Assembly (NCBI GenBank): GCA_043808235.1
Contig: JAZDFC010000075.1
Span: 1-62,217 of the forward strand
Source of the DNA: JAZDFC01 sp043808235
GTDB taxonomy: Bacteria > Bacteroidota > Ignavibacteria > Ignavibacteriales > Melioribacteraceae
Direction: 5' to 3'
Length of the DNA: 62,217 nucleotides
Positions 24,704 through 34,700 of this stretch are shown here, piece by piece. The notes beneath the pieces were generated by a model. That model was not told the DNA's origin, did no database searches, and saw nothing but the letters and a program-made list of their open reading frames with translations. How positions within the stretch are numbered: position 1 is the stretch's first letter; each line of letters starts with the position of its first letter. Both the position numbers and the translations under genes were made by a program.

Positions 24704-26623
24704 ATGAAACCATTTTATTTTTTTATCGCTTTTCTTTTTTCCGCTGCACTTATTTTTTCACAGTCAAATATTCCAACAATTAATCTCGGCGAAATTGTCG
24801 TTAGCGCCAACCGTATTGAAACTCCCATGCTCGAATTAGCCAGTTCGGTTACGGTTATCACTTCAACCGATATTCAGCATAGCAGAAAAACAAATGTTCT
24901 AGAAATATTGAAAAGCGTTCCAGGAATCTCGATTGCCCAGCAGGGCGGCTTCGGGAAAATGGCAAGTCTTTTTATGCGCGGCGCAAACTCAAATCATGTT
25001 TTGATTTTTGTGGATGGCATTGAAATGAACGATCCTAGTTCGCCGGGAAATCTTTATGATATTTCATCTTTACAAATAAACAACGTTGAGAAAATTGAGA
25101 TTGTCCGTGGTCCGCAGAGCACGCTTTATGGATCGGATGCAATAGCCGGAATAATTAATATCTTCACAAAACAAGGTGAAGGAATGCCCGGCATTACTTT
25201 ATCAGCAGAAGGTGGTTCAAATAATTTTTATCGGGGAACCGGTTCCCTCTCCGGCAGCTACGATATTTTAGGATTTTCTTTTGCTGGTTCGAGATTAAAA
25301 ACCGGCGGCATATCCGCCGTTAGTAAAAACTACGGAAACGTTGAAAGAGACGGTTACGAAAACAATTCCTTATCCGGCAGATTAAATCTGGATTTAATGA
25401 AGGAATTAAAAGTAGATCTTCTTTACAATTATAACTTTGGAAAAGGCGGCATCGATAAATCCGGTAAAACCGGCGATGATCCGAATTACACATTTGATAA
25501 TGAAGAACAAATTTTTAAAGCAGGAATGAATTTCTTTTTGTATGATGGATTCTGGTCAGGGAAAATGACAGGTTCCTTCATGAAGCGGATTGCACATGCA
25601 TTCGATGAACCCGATTTTGTTGATCCGGGTTCGCTTTACAGTTTCAATAAATCGAGCAGATTGAAAGTTGAATTACAAAATGATTTTAATCTCGATCAAA
25701 ATAATACATTAACGTTTGGATTAGACGCCACTGAAGAAAAAGCTAATACCGAGTACGTTTCTCAAGGCGCATGGGGTCCATACGAATCAATTTTCCCGGA
25801 TACTTCCAATAGCAACGTCGGCGTTTTTATTCAGGACAAAGTTAATTTCGGTAATAGATTTTTTGGAACTGTTGGAATACGTTACGACAAGAATAAAAAA
25901 TTCGGAGGAGTTGCAACGTTCCGTATTGCGCCTGCATATTTTATTAGAGAGACCGATACAAAAGTTAAAGCGACGATTGGAACAGGTTTCAAAGCTCCTT
26001 CATTATTTCATCTCTTCGATCCGATGTTCGGTAATGTGAATTTGAAACCGGAAAAAAGTTTTGGATTTGAATTCGGATTCGAACAGTATTTCGACAACAA
26101 ATCCATTTCTATCGGTGCAACATATTTTAATATCAAATACGATGAATTGATTGGCTACGACGATAATTTCAAATCGATTAATATCGATAAAGCATTGACG
26201 CAAGGAATTGAAGTTGTAGCTGCAGTGAATGTTGTTAAAAATCTTTCAATGAATTTTGCTTACACTTATACCGATGCCAAAAATAAAAGCCAGGGCGTGC
26301 CGGAAGATCAAGTGAGCCTGCTTCGCCGTCCCAAGCACCAATTAAATCTTGCACTGGATTATGCTTTATTTGAAAATCTCAATATCAACTGCCAAATTAA
26401 AACAGTAGGACAAAGAGATGATGATGATTTCTCAACATTTCCTTCTACCCGTGTTGTGCTTGGTAGTTTTACTCTTGTTGATGCAGCAATTAGTTATAAA
26501 TTAATTTCCAATATTACTTTATTTGGCAGAGTCGAAAACTTGTTTGATAGATATTACGAAGAAGTGCTTTACTACGGTACTCCCGGCCGGGAATTTTTTG
26601 CAGGCGCAGCAGTAAATTTTTAA
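24704..26623 (+). CDS. btuB: BtuB-like TonB-dependent outer-membrane receptor for cobalamin
   Basis: The 639-residue product has a signal peptide (1-20) and a TonB-box-like segment NLGEIVVSANR. It has a plug domain (SVTVITSTDIQHSRKT, VPGISIAQQGGFGKMASLFM, VEKIEIVRGPQSTLYGSDA) and a 22-strand barrel ending in the aromatic terminus FAGAAVNF. Size and plug motifs fit the BtuB/FepA class, and the riboswitch directly upstream makes corrinoids the likely substrate. The ribosome site AAGGAG is clear. No periplasmic binding protein, BtuCD or adenosyltransferase follows, so the inner-membrane part must be encoded elsewhere. Confidence 0.9.
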   Translation: MKPFYFFIAFLFSAALIFSQSNIPTINLGEIVVSANRIETPMLELASSVTVITSTDIQHSRKTNVLEILKSVPGISIAQQGGFGKMASLFMRGANSNHVLIFVDGIEMNDPSSPGNLYDISSLQINNVEKIEIVRGPQSTLYGSDAIAGIINIFTKQGEGMPGITLSAEGGSNNFYRGTGSLSGSYDILGFSFAGSRLKTGGISAVSKNYGNVERDGYENNSLSGRLNLDLMKELKVDLLYNYNFGKGGIDKSGKTGDDPNYTFDNEEQIFKAGMNFFLYDGFWSGKMTGSFMKRIAHAFDEPDFVDPGSLYSFNKSSRLKVELQNDFNLDQNNTLTFGLDATEEKANTEYVSQGAWGPYESIFPDTSNSNVGVFIQDKVNFGNRFFGTVGIRYDKNKKFGGVATFRIAPAYFIRETDTKVKATIGTGFKAPSLFHLFDPMFGNVNLKPEKSFGFEFGFEQYFDNKSISIGATYFNIKYDELIGYDDNFKSINIDKALTQGIEVVAAVNVVKNLSMNFAYTYTDAKNKSQGVPEDQVSLLRRPKHQLNLALDYALFENLNINCQIKTVGQRDDDDFSTFPSTRVVLGSFTLVDAAISYKLISNITLFGRVENLFDRYYEEVLYYGTPGREFFAGAAVNF

Positions 26624-26938
26624 CTCAAATTGTCCACTCATATTATTATGAATTGGAAACCGTTGAAACGGTTACAAAATTCAGTCTAATGTTATTAGCC
26701 CACGACTTAAGTCGTGGGTTAATAAGTAAAAAATGGATATTAACAGTTTTAACTGTTAACATGGACATGCGATCAGTTTGAGTTATTAAATTATTTTTTG
26801 CGGGAGATAATCAGGTTGTCTCCCAGTCCTTTTCAAAATATTTAACTCCCCTATTCCCCAATTAAATTTAAATTCATATTTTAACAATAACATTTCTGTC
26901 ATCTTTTTTCTGTCCGGTAAACACACAACAATAAACTG
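26624..26938. repeat. Intergenic cluster of three palindromes
   Basis: Three different perfect or near-perfect palindromes stand in a row: AACCGT-TGAA-ACGGTT at 26658-26673, CCCACGACTTAAGTCGTGGG within 26695-26722, and TTAACAGT-TTTA-ACTGTTAA at 26740-26759. A fourth stem, GGGAGA/TCTCCC, spans about 26802-26824. They have no T-tracts, so they are not ordinary terminators. They look like components of a dispersed repetitive element. The remainder up to the next gene is AT-rich. Confidence 0.75.
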
Positions 26939-26950
26939 ATGGAGGATTAC

Positions 26951-27205
26951 ATGAAATTAAGTATCAGAGCATTATCGCTTTCCGGTGGAATTATTTCCGG
27001 TTTAATCTTACTACTACTCACATATGCCTTTATTTTGATGGGTTACGAAGGCGCAACTTTAGTTAAACTACGCAATATTTATTTGGGTTACTCTATCACC
27101 TGGGTCGGTGGATTAATAGGTTTCCTATGGGGCTTTTTAACCGGCTTAGTATTCGGTGCAATATTAGCATGGCTTTATAATCGTTTTGTTCCGAAACAGC
27201 TATAG
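26951..27205 (+). CDS. Small two- or three-helix membrane protein
   Basis: The product is 84 residues from the ATG at 26951, which has GGAGG six bases upstream; the ATG at 26939 lies within that ribosome site and is unlikely to be used. Hydrophobic segments at about 8-30 and 48-75 surround a short loop, ending LAWLYNRFVPKQL. It resembles small membrane proteins that databases sometimes label holin-like. There are no phage genes nearby, so a lysis role is unsupported. Function is unknown. Confidence 0.65.
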   Translation: MKLSIRALSLSGGIISGLILLLLTYAFILMGYEGATLVKLRNIYLGYSITWVGGLIGFLWGFLTGLVFGAILAWLYNRFVPKQL

Positions 27206-27314
27206 CTATCTAATAAATTCGAATATTTTTTCTTAAGTAGAATTATTTTTAACCGCTGTTCCGTGTAATTGTAATTCTCAATAATTACTTTTGAGTTAAC
27301 AATATTACGGTTCA

Positions 27315-27878
27315 ATGCGAAAACTATCTCATTCGGAAATATCAAAAAACAGAAGCACGTTAGACACACTCCACAAAGTAAAAAAACTGCCGGTATATGT
27401 TGTGCTCGACAGTATCCGAAGCAGTTACAATGTTGGTTCGATACTCCGCACATCCGATGGAGTGATGATTGAAAAATTATTTTTCTGCGGTTACACTCCG
27501 CATCCGCCAAAAAAGGAAGTGCTCAAAACATCACTCGGATCGCAGGACAGTATTTATTGGGAATATGTTAAGGACGCTAAAGAAGTGATCAAAAAATTAA
27601 AGGCTGAAGGAATAAAAATTTGCGCACTCGAATTAACAAATAAAAGTATTCCGTATTATCAAATTTCATCCAGCGATTTCCCAATGTGCTTAATAATAGG
27701 AAACGAGATAACGGGTGTATCACAAGATTTGATCGAACTTTGCGATACTTCAATTGAGATACCTCAGTATGGGATTAAACAATCTTTGAATGTTGCCGTT
27801 GCTTATGGAATAGCTGTATTTGATTTACGAAGAATTTACGATAATAATAAATCCAATCATCCGGCATACGTAAAATAA
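27315..27878 (+). CDS. SpoU/TrmH-family RNA 2'-O-methyltransferase
   Basis: This 187-residue SPOUT enzyme carries the three family motifs: SSYNVGSILRT (Asn39, Arg45) for motif 1, MCLIIGNEITGVS (Gly129-Glu131) for motif 2, and IPQYGIKQSLNVAVAYGI (Ser157-Asn159) for motif 3, forming the AdoMet-binding knot. It probably methylates a ribose in tRNA or rRNA; the exact target cannot be read from the sequence. It lacks the N-terminal substrate-binding domain of RlmB. Its last 22 bases overlap the 3' end of the convergent AlbA_2 gene. Confidence 0.88.
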   Translation: MRKLSHSEISKNRSTLDTLHKVKKLPVYVVLDSIRSSYNVGSILRTSDGVMIEKLFFCGYTPHPPKKEVLKTSLGSQDSIYWEYVKDAKEVIKKLKAEGIKICALELTNKSIPYYQISSSDFPMCLIIGNEITGVSQDLIELCDTSIEIPQYGIKQSLNVAVAYGIAVFDLRRIYDNNKSNHPAYVK

Positions 27879-28513
27879 TCTTCCCCATTATCTTTAGTAT
27901 GGATGTTAAGGAGGTTCGCACGAACTAATTTTATCAACGTTCTTGATGCGCGTCTATCGGAAATATTTGCAAGTCTGCCAAGATCTTTCACTGTTATGTT
28001 TTCATTAGCGTCCAGATATTCAAAAACAATTTTTTCATTTTTGCCTACCTGATATTTAATGAGGGATTGTTCGACTGTTCTCGCTTGTAAAATTTTAATC
28101 ATCTCTTTACTGGCAAGAACACTTTTGTCATTTACCCGTACATAAACATTTGCATGATTAAGATCAATCTCTTTTAAATAATCCTGAAGTCGATGAGGTT
28201 TTACCGGTGATTCAGCAATTATAACAATTACGAGCTCTTTATTATCAACATCAAAATATTCTATTTTATAATCAACCGGAGGTTCGCAGTATTTTTCAGC
28301 AGTTTCTTTTATGAGCTCAGCTTCGCCCTTTTCGCTTGCAACACCGCAAACGGATTTATCGTCATTGATACCGAAAATAATTACACCGCCCTTGCTATTT
28401 GCAAATGCAATCATTTCCTTAGCAATTTTTTCATACTCGGAAAATCTTTGTTTGAATTCAATCCCTGTCCCCTCACCTTCATCTATTAAATTAAGCAGTT
28501 CCCTTCTTTTCAT
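27857..28513 (-). CDS. AlbA_2 (Schlafen-like) domain protein with C-terminal winged helix
   Basis: In this 218-residue protein, residues about 1-130 are an AlbA_2 domain, with EGTGIEFKQRFSEYEKIAKEMIAFANSKG, the nucleotide-site-like VIIFGINDD, and VYVRVNDKSVLAS. Residues about 155-215 are a winged helix (ITVKDLGRLANISDRRASRTLIKLV). Such proteins are often regulators or nucleic-acid-binding ATP-associated proteins. It lies 26 bases downstream of the TPR lipoprotein gene and is probably the last gene of the secA-glnB run. It overlaps the convergent methyltransferase gene by 22 bases. Confidence 0.8.
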   Translation of the reverse strand: MKRRELLNLIDEGEGTGIEFKQRFSEYEKIAKEMIAFANSKGGVIIFGINDDKSVCGVASEKGEAELIKETAEKYCEPPVDYKIEYFDVDNKELVIVIIAESPVKPHRLQDYLKEIDLNHANVYVRVNDKSVLASKEMIKILQARTVEQSLIKYQVGKNEKIVFEYLDANENITVKDLGRLANISDRRASRTLIKLVRANLLNIHTKDNGEDYFTYAG

Positions 28514-28539
28514 AATTCCTCAGGGATAAAAAATTACGG

Positions 28540-31389
28540 TCAGTTTTTAGGACTTTCCAATAATTCCTTAACTAAAGTAGTGTCTTTAGTTTGTGGTTTT
28601 TCATTCATTGTCGCTTTCAAACTATCAATATAGTGTCTCTTTTGTGTCGGCGTCATTTTTTGTAAATCGATACCGTCAGTTTTATTTTGCTGAGGCTGCG
28701 TATTCTTAGATGAATCCGGTAAAGTACGTTCCTTCGAAATGAGTTCTAAAATAGAATCTAATGTAGAGGTTTGCGAATCAACTTTTTCTTTGACTTGAAC
28801 ATTTTTTTCAGCTTCATCAACAGTTTTGACGGAATCTTCAGTCCTCGCTCTTTTAGGTTGCTCAACTTTCAAACTATCAATATTGGGTCTCTTATGTTCG
28901 GGTATCAGTTTTTGTACAGCGGTACTGTCAATTTTATTTTGTTGTAGCTGTGTATTCGTCGATGAATCCGGTAGAGTAAGTTCTTTCGGAATGCGTGATT
29001 TTGTTGAATCTAATGTAGACGTACGCGAATTATTTGTATTTCTATTCTGAAAATTATTTGCATCTTTATTGACAGTTTTAACGGAATCCGAAGTTCGCGG
29101 TTGTTCTGTCTGCAAAGTTTTCAAACTGTCAATATACCGTCGCCTTTGTTCGGGCGTCATCTTTTGCATAGCCGAGGTGTCAATTTTATTTTTTTGTTCG
29201 GGCGGTGTATTTTGGGTTGAATCCGCTGGAGCCCTATCGTCCGAAATCTGAGACTTAACCGAGTCAATTATTTCATTCTGTCTTTCTATCGTACTTTTTA
29301 CTTGGAGCGAATCAATATCCATATCTGAGTTTTTAAGAGAATCAGCAGCGATCTGTGCATTGGTAATTGAATCCTGAATAGCTTTTTTAATTGAGTCCTG
29401 CCGGGCAAGTTGCTTTTTTAAATCATCTTTCCAAACAGCTACTTTTGGTTTAACAGTTTTTGCATATTCTGTACTTATAAATTTTGTTGCTAATGTATCG
29501 TACACAGCAGCGGCTGAATCAGGTAAGTTAAATTCATTTTCCAAAATCCATCCTGCAGCATATAATGCTTTGGGAGCTAAAAGCGATTTTGGATATTTTT
29601 GATAAATTTCGAAAAATCCGGTTAAGGCTTTATCATATTCCTTGTTAAATAAATTATTTTCCGCTTCGATGTAAAAATGATTCGCCGGATCTTCCTCAAC
29701 AGCGACAGCTATTTTCAGTTTTTTGGCAGCCTCAATTGAGATTGGATCTTCTCCATAATTTTTATATACAATTTGGAACATACTATCTGCTTTTACACTA
29801 TCATTAATTGCCTGATAATAACTACCCAATGAATAATATGCCTTGGCAACTAACGAAGTTGAATCATATTCCGAAATAATTTTGATATAATAAAAATAAG
29901 CACTGTCCGTGAATTCCAATTCAGTAAAAAAATGATTTCCCAATGCCAATGCTGCTTTAGCCGATAAAAATTTAAGAGAGTCTGCGGATATAGTTGGGCG
30001 CACCGGTTGAACAGTAATTTTGTTAATTTTTTGATTCAAGGAATCAAGAGGAATATCTTCTTCTTGCTGGTATTGCGTCTGTGCAGGTGTCCTCGGTTGT
30101 GTTTGCGTCTGAGTTGGCTGCTGTTCAGTTGTAGTCAGTTCTAATTTTTCTTCTTCCGTTAATGATGAATCGCGATCTTTAAATGCCTCGTAATCCAATG
30201 AATCTTGAATGAACGCTTCCGGATCGAGCACATATAATAATTTTTTCTCCTGGTTGAAGAGTTCTTTTACCAGATCAAAATACTTAATAATATTCTCGGA
30301 TTTATTTTTAGCAATATCCTTATACTTATTTTCCGCTTTTGATACTTTCGCTTTATCGTAAAATACGAGGGCGCTGTCGAAATCTCGATAATAATTTTCC
30401 CAAATCATTGCTCTATAATAACTCGCTATTCCTGAAGTTGGATTTTGAACAAAAGCTGTATCAACATAAGTAAATTTTTCCATTGCCGGTTCGTATTCAC
30501 TTCTATCATAAAAAATCTTTCCTATTTCAATATCAACAAGGTCCCAATTATCCGAGAACTTATTTTCATTACGCATATCTTCCAATAAAACCAAACTTTC
30601 ATCTATATTGCCCAGGTCTCTTTTGATTTTTGCACTTTCAAAAACACTTTCAAATTCAGTTTGAAAATCCGGCGAATACTCGCTTACTTCGGTAAAGGCT
30701 TTATCGGCATTTGGATAGTCTTCTAAAATTTTATACATCTTACCTATTTGAAGTGCGACCTGCGCTTTCAACTCCTGGGATTCAGTTGCATTTATTAAAT
30801 CACGGCAAAGAGTGATAGAGTTAATGTATTGCTCACGGAATATCAAATAACCGATCTGACTTCTAAAAGCTTCCTCAAGAATCTCAGGTTCATCGGCTTT
30901 TGCAGCTTCTTCCTTTACCTCGTCCAAGATTTGATAGCCCTTATCAAAATTTCTTAACTGAAGTTCGGTTTTGCCAATCCATAATTTATTCTGGAGATGA
31001 AGATCGCTATCAGGAAGAATATCAAGCTCCTGGAATTTTCTTAACGCTTTCAAATAATCCTGTTCGTAGTAAAACGCTCTGCCGATAAGAAAGAGAGCGT
31101 CGTCAAAATATGATGACTCCGATGCGAACTGCAGTATCTTTGAACACTTGTCAATCACAGCATCAAATTTAGTTTTAGCCGTTGATTGGAGCGCCGGTTC
31201 TTTATAAATAAATAAATCTCGTTTGGTTGTTAAAACAATTTCATATCCATCATCGAAGGCAGAACTTGCATTAAAGTAAGCATTAAAGTATGTGGTGAAG
31301 TCCGTCCATATACCGCAGCCGCTTAAAAACAGCAGCAGAATAAAATTGACTAATTGTTTCTTCTTAAAAATAAAAGCAGGGTATATCAT
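28540..31389 (-). CDS. TPR lipoprotein resembling PorW/SprE, with repeated C-terminal tail
   Basis: The 949-residue product has a lipoprotein signal (LLLFLSGCG, Cys about 25). The mature start TTYFNAYFNASSAFDDG resembles the opening of the T9SS accessory lipoprotein PorW/SprE. Many TPR-like helices cover about 60-680 (for example SSYFDDALFLIGRAFYYEQDYLKALRKFQE). The tail from about 690 is hydrophilic, with an 84-residue unit repeated twice (737-820 and 821-904) plus partial units at each side, each unit holding MQKMTPEQRRRYIDSLK-like and LPDSS-NTQ-QQNK motifs. The T9SS link fits the sorting domains in this genome but is inferred from resemblance. It lies 20 bases after glnB. Confidence 0.75.
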   Translation of the reverse strand: MIYPAFIFKKKQLVNFILLLFLSGCGIWTDFTTYFNAYFNASSAFDDGYEIVLTTKRDLFIYKEPALQSTAKTKFDAVIDKCSKILQFASESSYFDDALFLIGRAFYYEQDYLKALRKFQELDILPDSDLHLQNKLWIGKTELQLRNFDKGYQILDEVKEEAAKADEPEILEEAFRSQIGYLIFREQYINSITLCRDLINATESQELKAQVALQIGKMYKILEDYPNADKAFTEVSEYSPDFQTEFESVFESAKIKRDLGNIDESLVLLEDMRNENKFSDNWDLVDIEIGKIFYDRSEYEPAMEKFTYVDTAFVQNPTSGIASYYRAMIWENYYRDFDSALVFYDKAKVSKAENKYKDIAKNKSENIIKYFDLVKELFNQEKKLLYVLDPEAFIQDSLDYEAFKDRDSSLTEEEKLELTTTEQQPTQTQTQPRTPAQTQYQQEEDIPLDSLNQKINKITVQPVRPTISADSLKFLSAKAALALGNHFFTELEFTDSAYFYYIKIISEYDSTSLVAKAYYSLGSYYQAINDSVKADSMFQIVYKNYGEDPISIEAAKKLKIAVAVEEDPANHFYIEAENNLFNKEYDKALTGFFEIYQKYPKSLLAPKALYAAGWILENEFNLPDSAAAVYDTLATKFISTEYAKTVKPKVAVWKDDLKKQLARQDSIKKAIQDSITNAQIAADSLKNSDMDIDSLQVKSTIERQNEIIDSVKSQISDDRAPADSTQNTPPEQKNKIDTSAMQKMTPEQRRRYIDSLKTLQTEQPRTSDSVKTVNKDANNFQNRNTNNSRTSTLDSTKSRIPKELTLPDSSTNTQLQQNKIDSTAVQKLIPEHKRPNIDSLKVEQPKRARTEDSVKTVDEAEKNVQVKEKVDSQTSTLDSILELISKERTLPDSSKNTQPQQNKTDGIDLQKMTPTQKRHYIDSLKATMNEKPQTKDTTLVKELLESPKN
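28600..29290. repeat. Tandem coding repeat, 252-base (84-codon) units
   Basis: The unit covering residues 737-820 (29181-28930) is followed in register by residues 821-904 (28929-28678), with partial copies at either end. The length is kept exactly at 84 codons although the sequence has diverged, most in the middle of the unit. The encoded tail is rich in Ser, Thr, Asp, Lys and Gln. Confidence 0.75.
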
Positions 31390-31409
31390 TTTGTTTCCTT
31401 AATTCAATA

Positions 31410-31748
31410 TTACAGCGCTTCGGGTCCGGATTCCTCGGTTCTTATTCGGATAACATCTTTAATATCGGATACAAATATTTTACCGTCGCCAACCTGACCG
31501 GTCTTTGCAGTTCTTAAAATCGCATCGATTGCTTTTTCGTACAGTTTCTCGTCAACAACAATTTCAATTTTTATTTTAGGAACAAACTCGATGTTGTATT
31601 CGCTTCCACGGTAAACTTCTTTGTGACCTTTCTGCCGACCGTACCCGCGAACTTCCGAGATTGTAAGTCCTCGAATACCTTCTTCGAGAAGCGCTTCTTT
31701 AACTTCATCCAATTTGAATGGACGGATTATCGCTTCAATTTTTTTCAC
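31410..31748 (-). CDS. glnB: Nitrogen regulatory protein PII
   Basis: This 112-residue PII trimer subunit signals nitrogen status by binding ATP/ADP and 2-oxoglutarate. The sequence opens MKKIEAIIRPFKLDEVKEAL. The T-loop VYRGSEYNIEFVPK contains Tyr51, the uridylylation site in enteric bacteria, and the B-loop and C-terminal signature TGQVGDGKIFV and RIRTEE are intact. It starts with GTG after a strong GGAGG site, 17 bases after secA. No ammonium transporter or glutamine synthetase is adjacent, but glnE lies just beyond secA on the other strand. Confidence 0.95.
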   Translation of the reverse strand: MKKIEAIIRPFKLDEVKEALLEEGIRGLTISEVRGYGRQKGHKEVYRGSEYNIEFVPKIKIEIVVDEKLYEKAIDAILRTAKTGQVGDGKIFVSDIKDVIRIRTEESGPEAL

Positions 31749-31765
31749 TGATCCTCCGCTTAATC

Positions 31766-34700
31766 TTAACTGCCATGACAGTGTTTATATTTTTTACCGC
31801 TACCGCATGGGCATGGATCGTTGCGCCCAACTTTAACTTCAACTCGAACAGGCTGTTGTTTACCTCTTTGCGCTCCTTCATTCGATAATTCCGGTGCGCC
31901 CTTCATTCCCAAATTTGATACGCTGTCCTTCACGGTTGTCATCGGTTGCGGAGCTCTTGCTCTTCTCCCTTGAACTTGCTCCGGCGCTTGCGGAAAAAAT
32001 TTAAAACAGAACGAAACAACTTGATCACGCAAATCGTCGAGCAAAGTCAAAAATATTTTGAACGACTCGGCTTTGTATTCAAGCAGCGGATCTTTTTGAC
32101 CGTAAGCTCTTAAACCGATACCCTCTTTCAGGTCATCCATTTCGCGTAAATGTTCTTTCCATTTATCATCGATAACACTTAACACTGCATATCTTTCAAG
32201 GCGCGCCATTAATTCCGGCGATAGCATTTCTTCTTTTCGTTTATAAAATTCGTGCGCGGCTTCAATAATTTTTTCTGCAACTCCGTCCTTGCCAAGCTTC
32301 GTAAAAATTTCAGGATCAAATTTTAAATCAACCAATAAATGATGAAGAATTTCCTCATGTATATTTTCAATAAGCGTTTCTTCATAATATTTTTCAACAA
32401 CGGAATTGACGTATTCGTTGAGATATTCCATTACTTCCGGTTTTAATCTCTCGCCCTCAAGCGCCTGTCTTCTTTTAGAATAGATAACTTCTCTCTGCTG
32501 ATTCATCACGTCGTCGTATTCGAGCAGTCTTTTCCTGATAGCGAAGTTATTCTCTTCAACTTTTTTCTGAGCGCGTTCAACTGATTTTGTAATCATCGGA
32601 TGCTCGATAGCTTCTCCGTCTTCAAGACCGATACGTCCCATAATTGAAGTTACCCTATCACCGCCAAAAATTCTCATCAAATCATCTTCAAGCGAAACAT
32701 AAAATTTTGTTGTTCCCGGATCGCCCTGTCGCCCGGAACGACCACGTAACTGCCTGTCAATTCTTCGCGCCTCATGACGTTCAGTACCGAGAATATATAA
32801 TCCATCTTTTTCTACAACCCCGGCTCCTAATTTTATATCAGTTCCACGACCCGCCATATTTGTTGCTATTGTTACAGCGCCCGGCTGGCCGGCGAATGCA
32901 ACAATTTCTGCTTCTCTTTTATGCTGCTTTGCATTCAGCACATTATGAGTAACTCCCTGTCTCTTTAGCATTCGGCTTAGGGTTTCGGATACATCAACGG
33001 ACGTTGTACCGACAAGCACCGGTCTTTTTTCGGCGTTAAGTTCCTTTACTTTTTCGATTACGGCATTATATTTTTCGCGTTTGGTTCTGTATATCGCGTC
33101 GTCTTGATCTTCCCTTGTAATAGGTTTGTTGGTTGGGATAACCACGACTTCCAATTTATAAATCTGGTAGAACTCTCCTTCTTCTGTCTCCGCAGTACCG
33201 GTCATACCCGCAAGTTTTTTGTACAAACGGAAATAATTCTGTAAGGTAATCGTTGCAAGCGTTTGAGTATCGCGCTCAACTTTAACATTTTCTTTCGCCT
33301 CTATTGCCTGATGAAGCCCGTCGGAATATCTTCTACCCGGAAGTACTCTACCTGTGAATTCATCAACAATAGCAATTTTACCTTCTTCTGTAATTACATA
33401 TTCATCATCTTTTTCGAAAAGGCTGTATGCCTTCAGTAATTGATTCAATGTATGAATTCTTTCACTGCGCTCACTGTAAAGTTGATATAATTCATCTTTC
33501 ATTCGAATTTTTGTTTCGGGCGCAATCGAGGCGTCGTTTTCTATTTTACTTATTTCTGTACCAAGATCAGGAAGAACGAAAAATTCTTTACCTTCAGAGG
33601 AATCGCGCGCAAGTTCTTCCCTTCCCTTCTCTGTAAGATCAATAGAGTTTTGTCTCTCCTCAATTGCGAAATATAGTTCATCATCTATTTCGTGCATTCG
33701 GCGTCCGTTCTCGCGCAGATATTCAAGTTCGGTTTGCTGCATTAGTTTTTTATATTCAGGTTCGCTAAAGAGCTTTGCAAGTTTTTTGTTTTTCGGATAA
33801 CCCCGGTGAGCGCGTAATAGTGCAATTCCGGCTTCTGCCCGATTTTTACTATCGCCTTCGGTTAAAAGTTTTTCAGCTTCCTGCACAAGGTTTGCAACAA
33901 GCGCAGCTTGTTTTTTGAAAATCCTTTCGATCTTTGGTCTCATCTCATAAAATTTATGCTCGGTGTTTCCAACGGGTCCCGATATAATAAGAGGTGTACG
34001 GGCTTCGTCAATTAATACGGAGTCAACTTCATCAACAATTGCAAAGTTATGCCGCCGCTGAACACAATTTTCTTTTGCGATTGACATGTTATCGCGCAAG
34101 TAATCGAATCCAAACTCGTTGTTTGTGCCGTAGGTAATGTCGCAATCATACTGAATTTTTCTTTGTTCGGAATCCATAGTATTAATTATGCAGCCAACCG
34201 TCAATCCGTGGAATTTGAAAATCTCGCCCATCCATTCGCTATCGCGTTTAGCCAAATAATCATTTACAGTTACAAGATGAACGCCCCGTTCGGTTAATGC
34301 ATTTAAATATATCGGTAAAGTAGCCACAAGTGTTTTACCTTCGCCAGTTGCCATTTCCGCAATTTTTCCGCTGTGAAGAACCATTCCGCCGATTAATTGC
34401 ACATCATAAGGAATCATATCCCAGGTAATTTTATTACCCGCAGCTTCCCATGATTTACCAACAAGGCGGCGGCAAGTGTCTTTAACAACCGCAAATGCCT
34501 GTGGCAAAATTTCATCCAAAACTTCTTCATATTTTCCGGTTAATTCATTCTCAAACGCTTCGAGCTCATCATAAATTTTATGTTTATCTTCATCAACCTC
34601 GTCCGAAGTAAGCTGCAATTTAAGGGCATCAACTTTTTCGCGCAGTTCGGCTGTTTCCAGGTTAATCTTTTCTTTTAATTCCTTCGTTTTTGCGCGTAAT

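Noticed and set aside
24505..24783. 92-codon open frame upstream of the TonB receptor
   Set aside because: It runs through the conserved cobalamin riboswitch and into the receptor gene in another frame; there is no ribosome site and no protein-like pattern.
26951..27205. Phage holin as evidence for a prophage
   Set aside because: The small membrane protein resembles proteins labelled holin-like, but no other phage gene is nearby.
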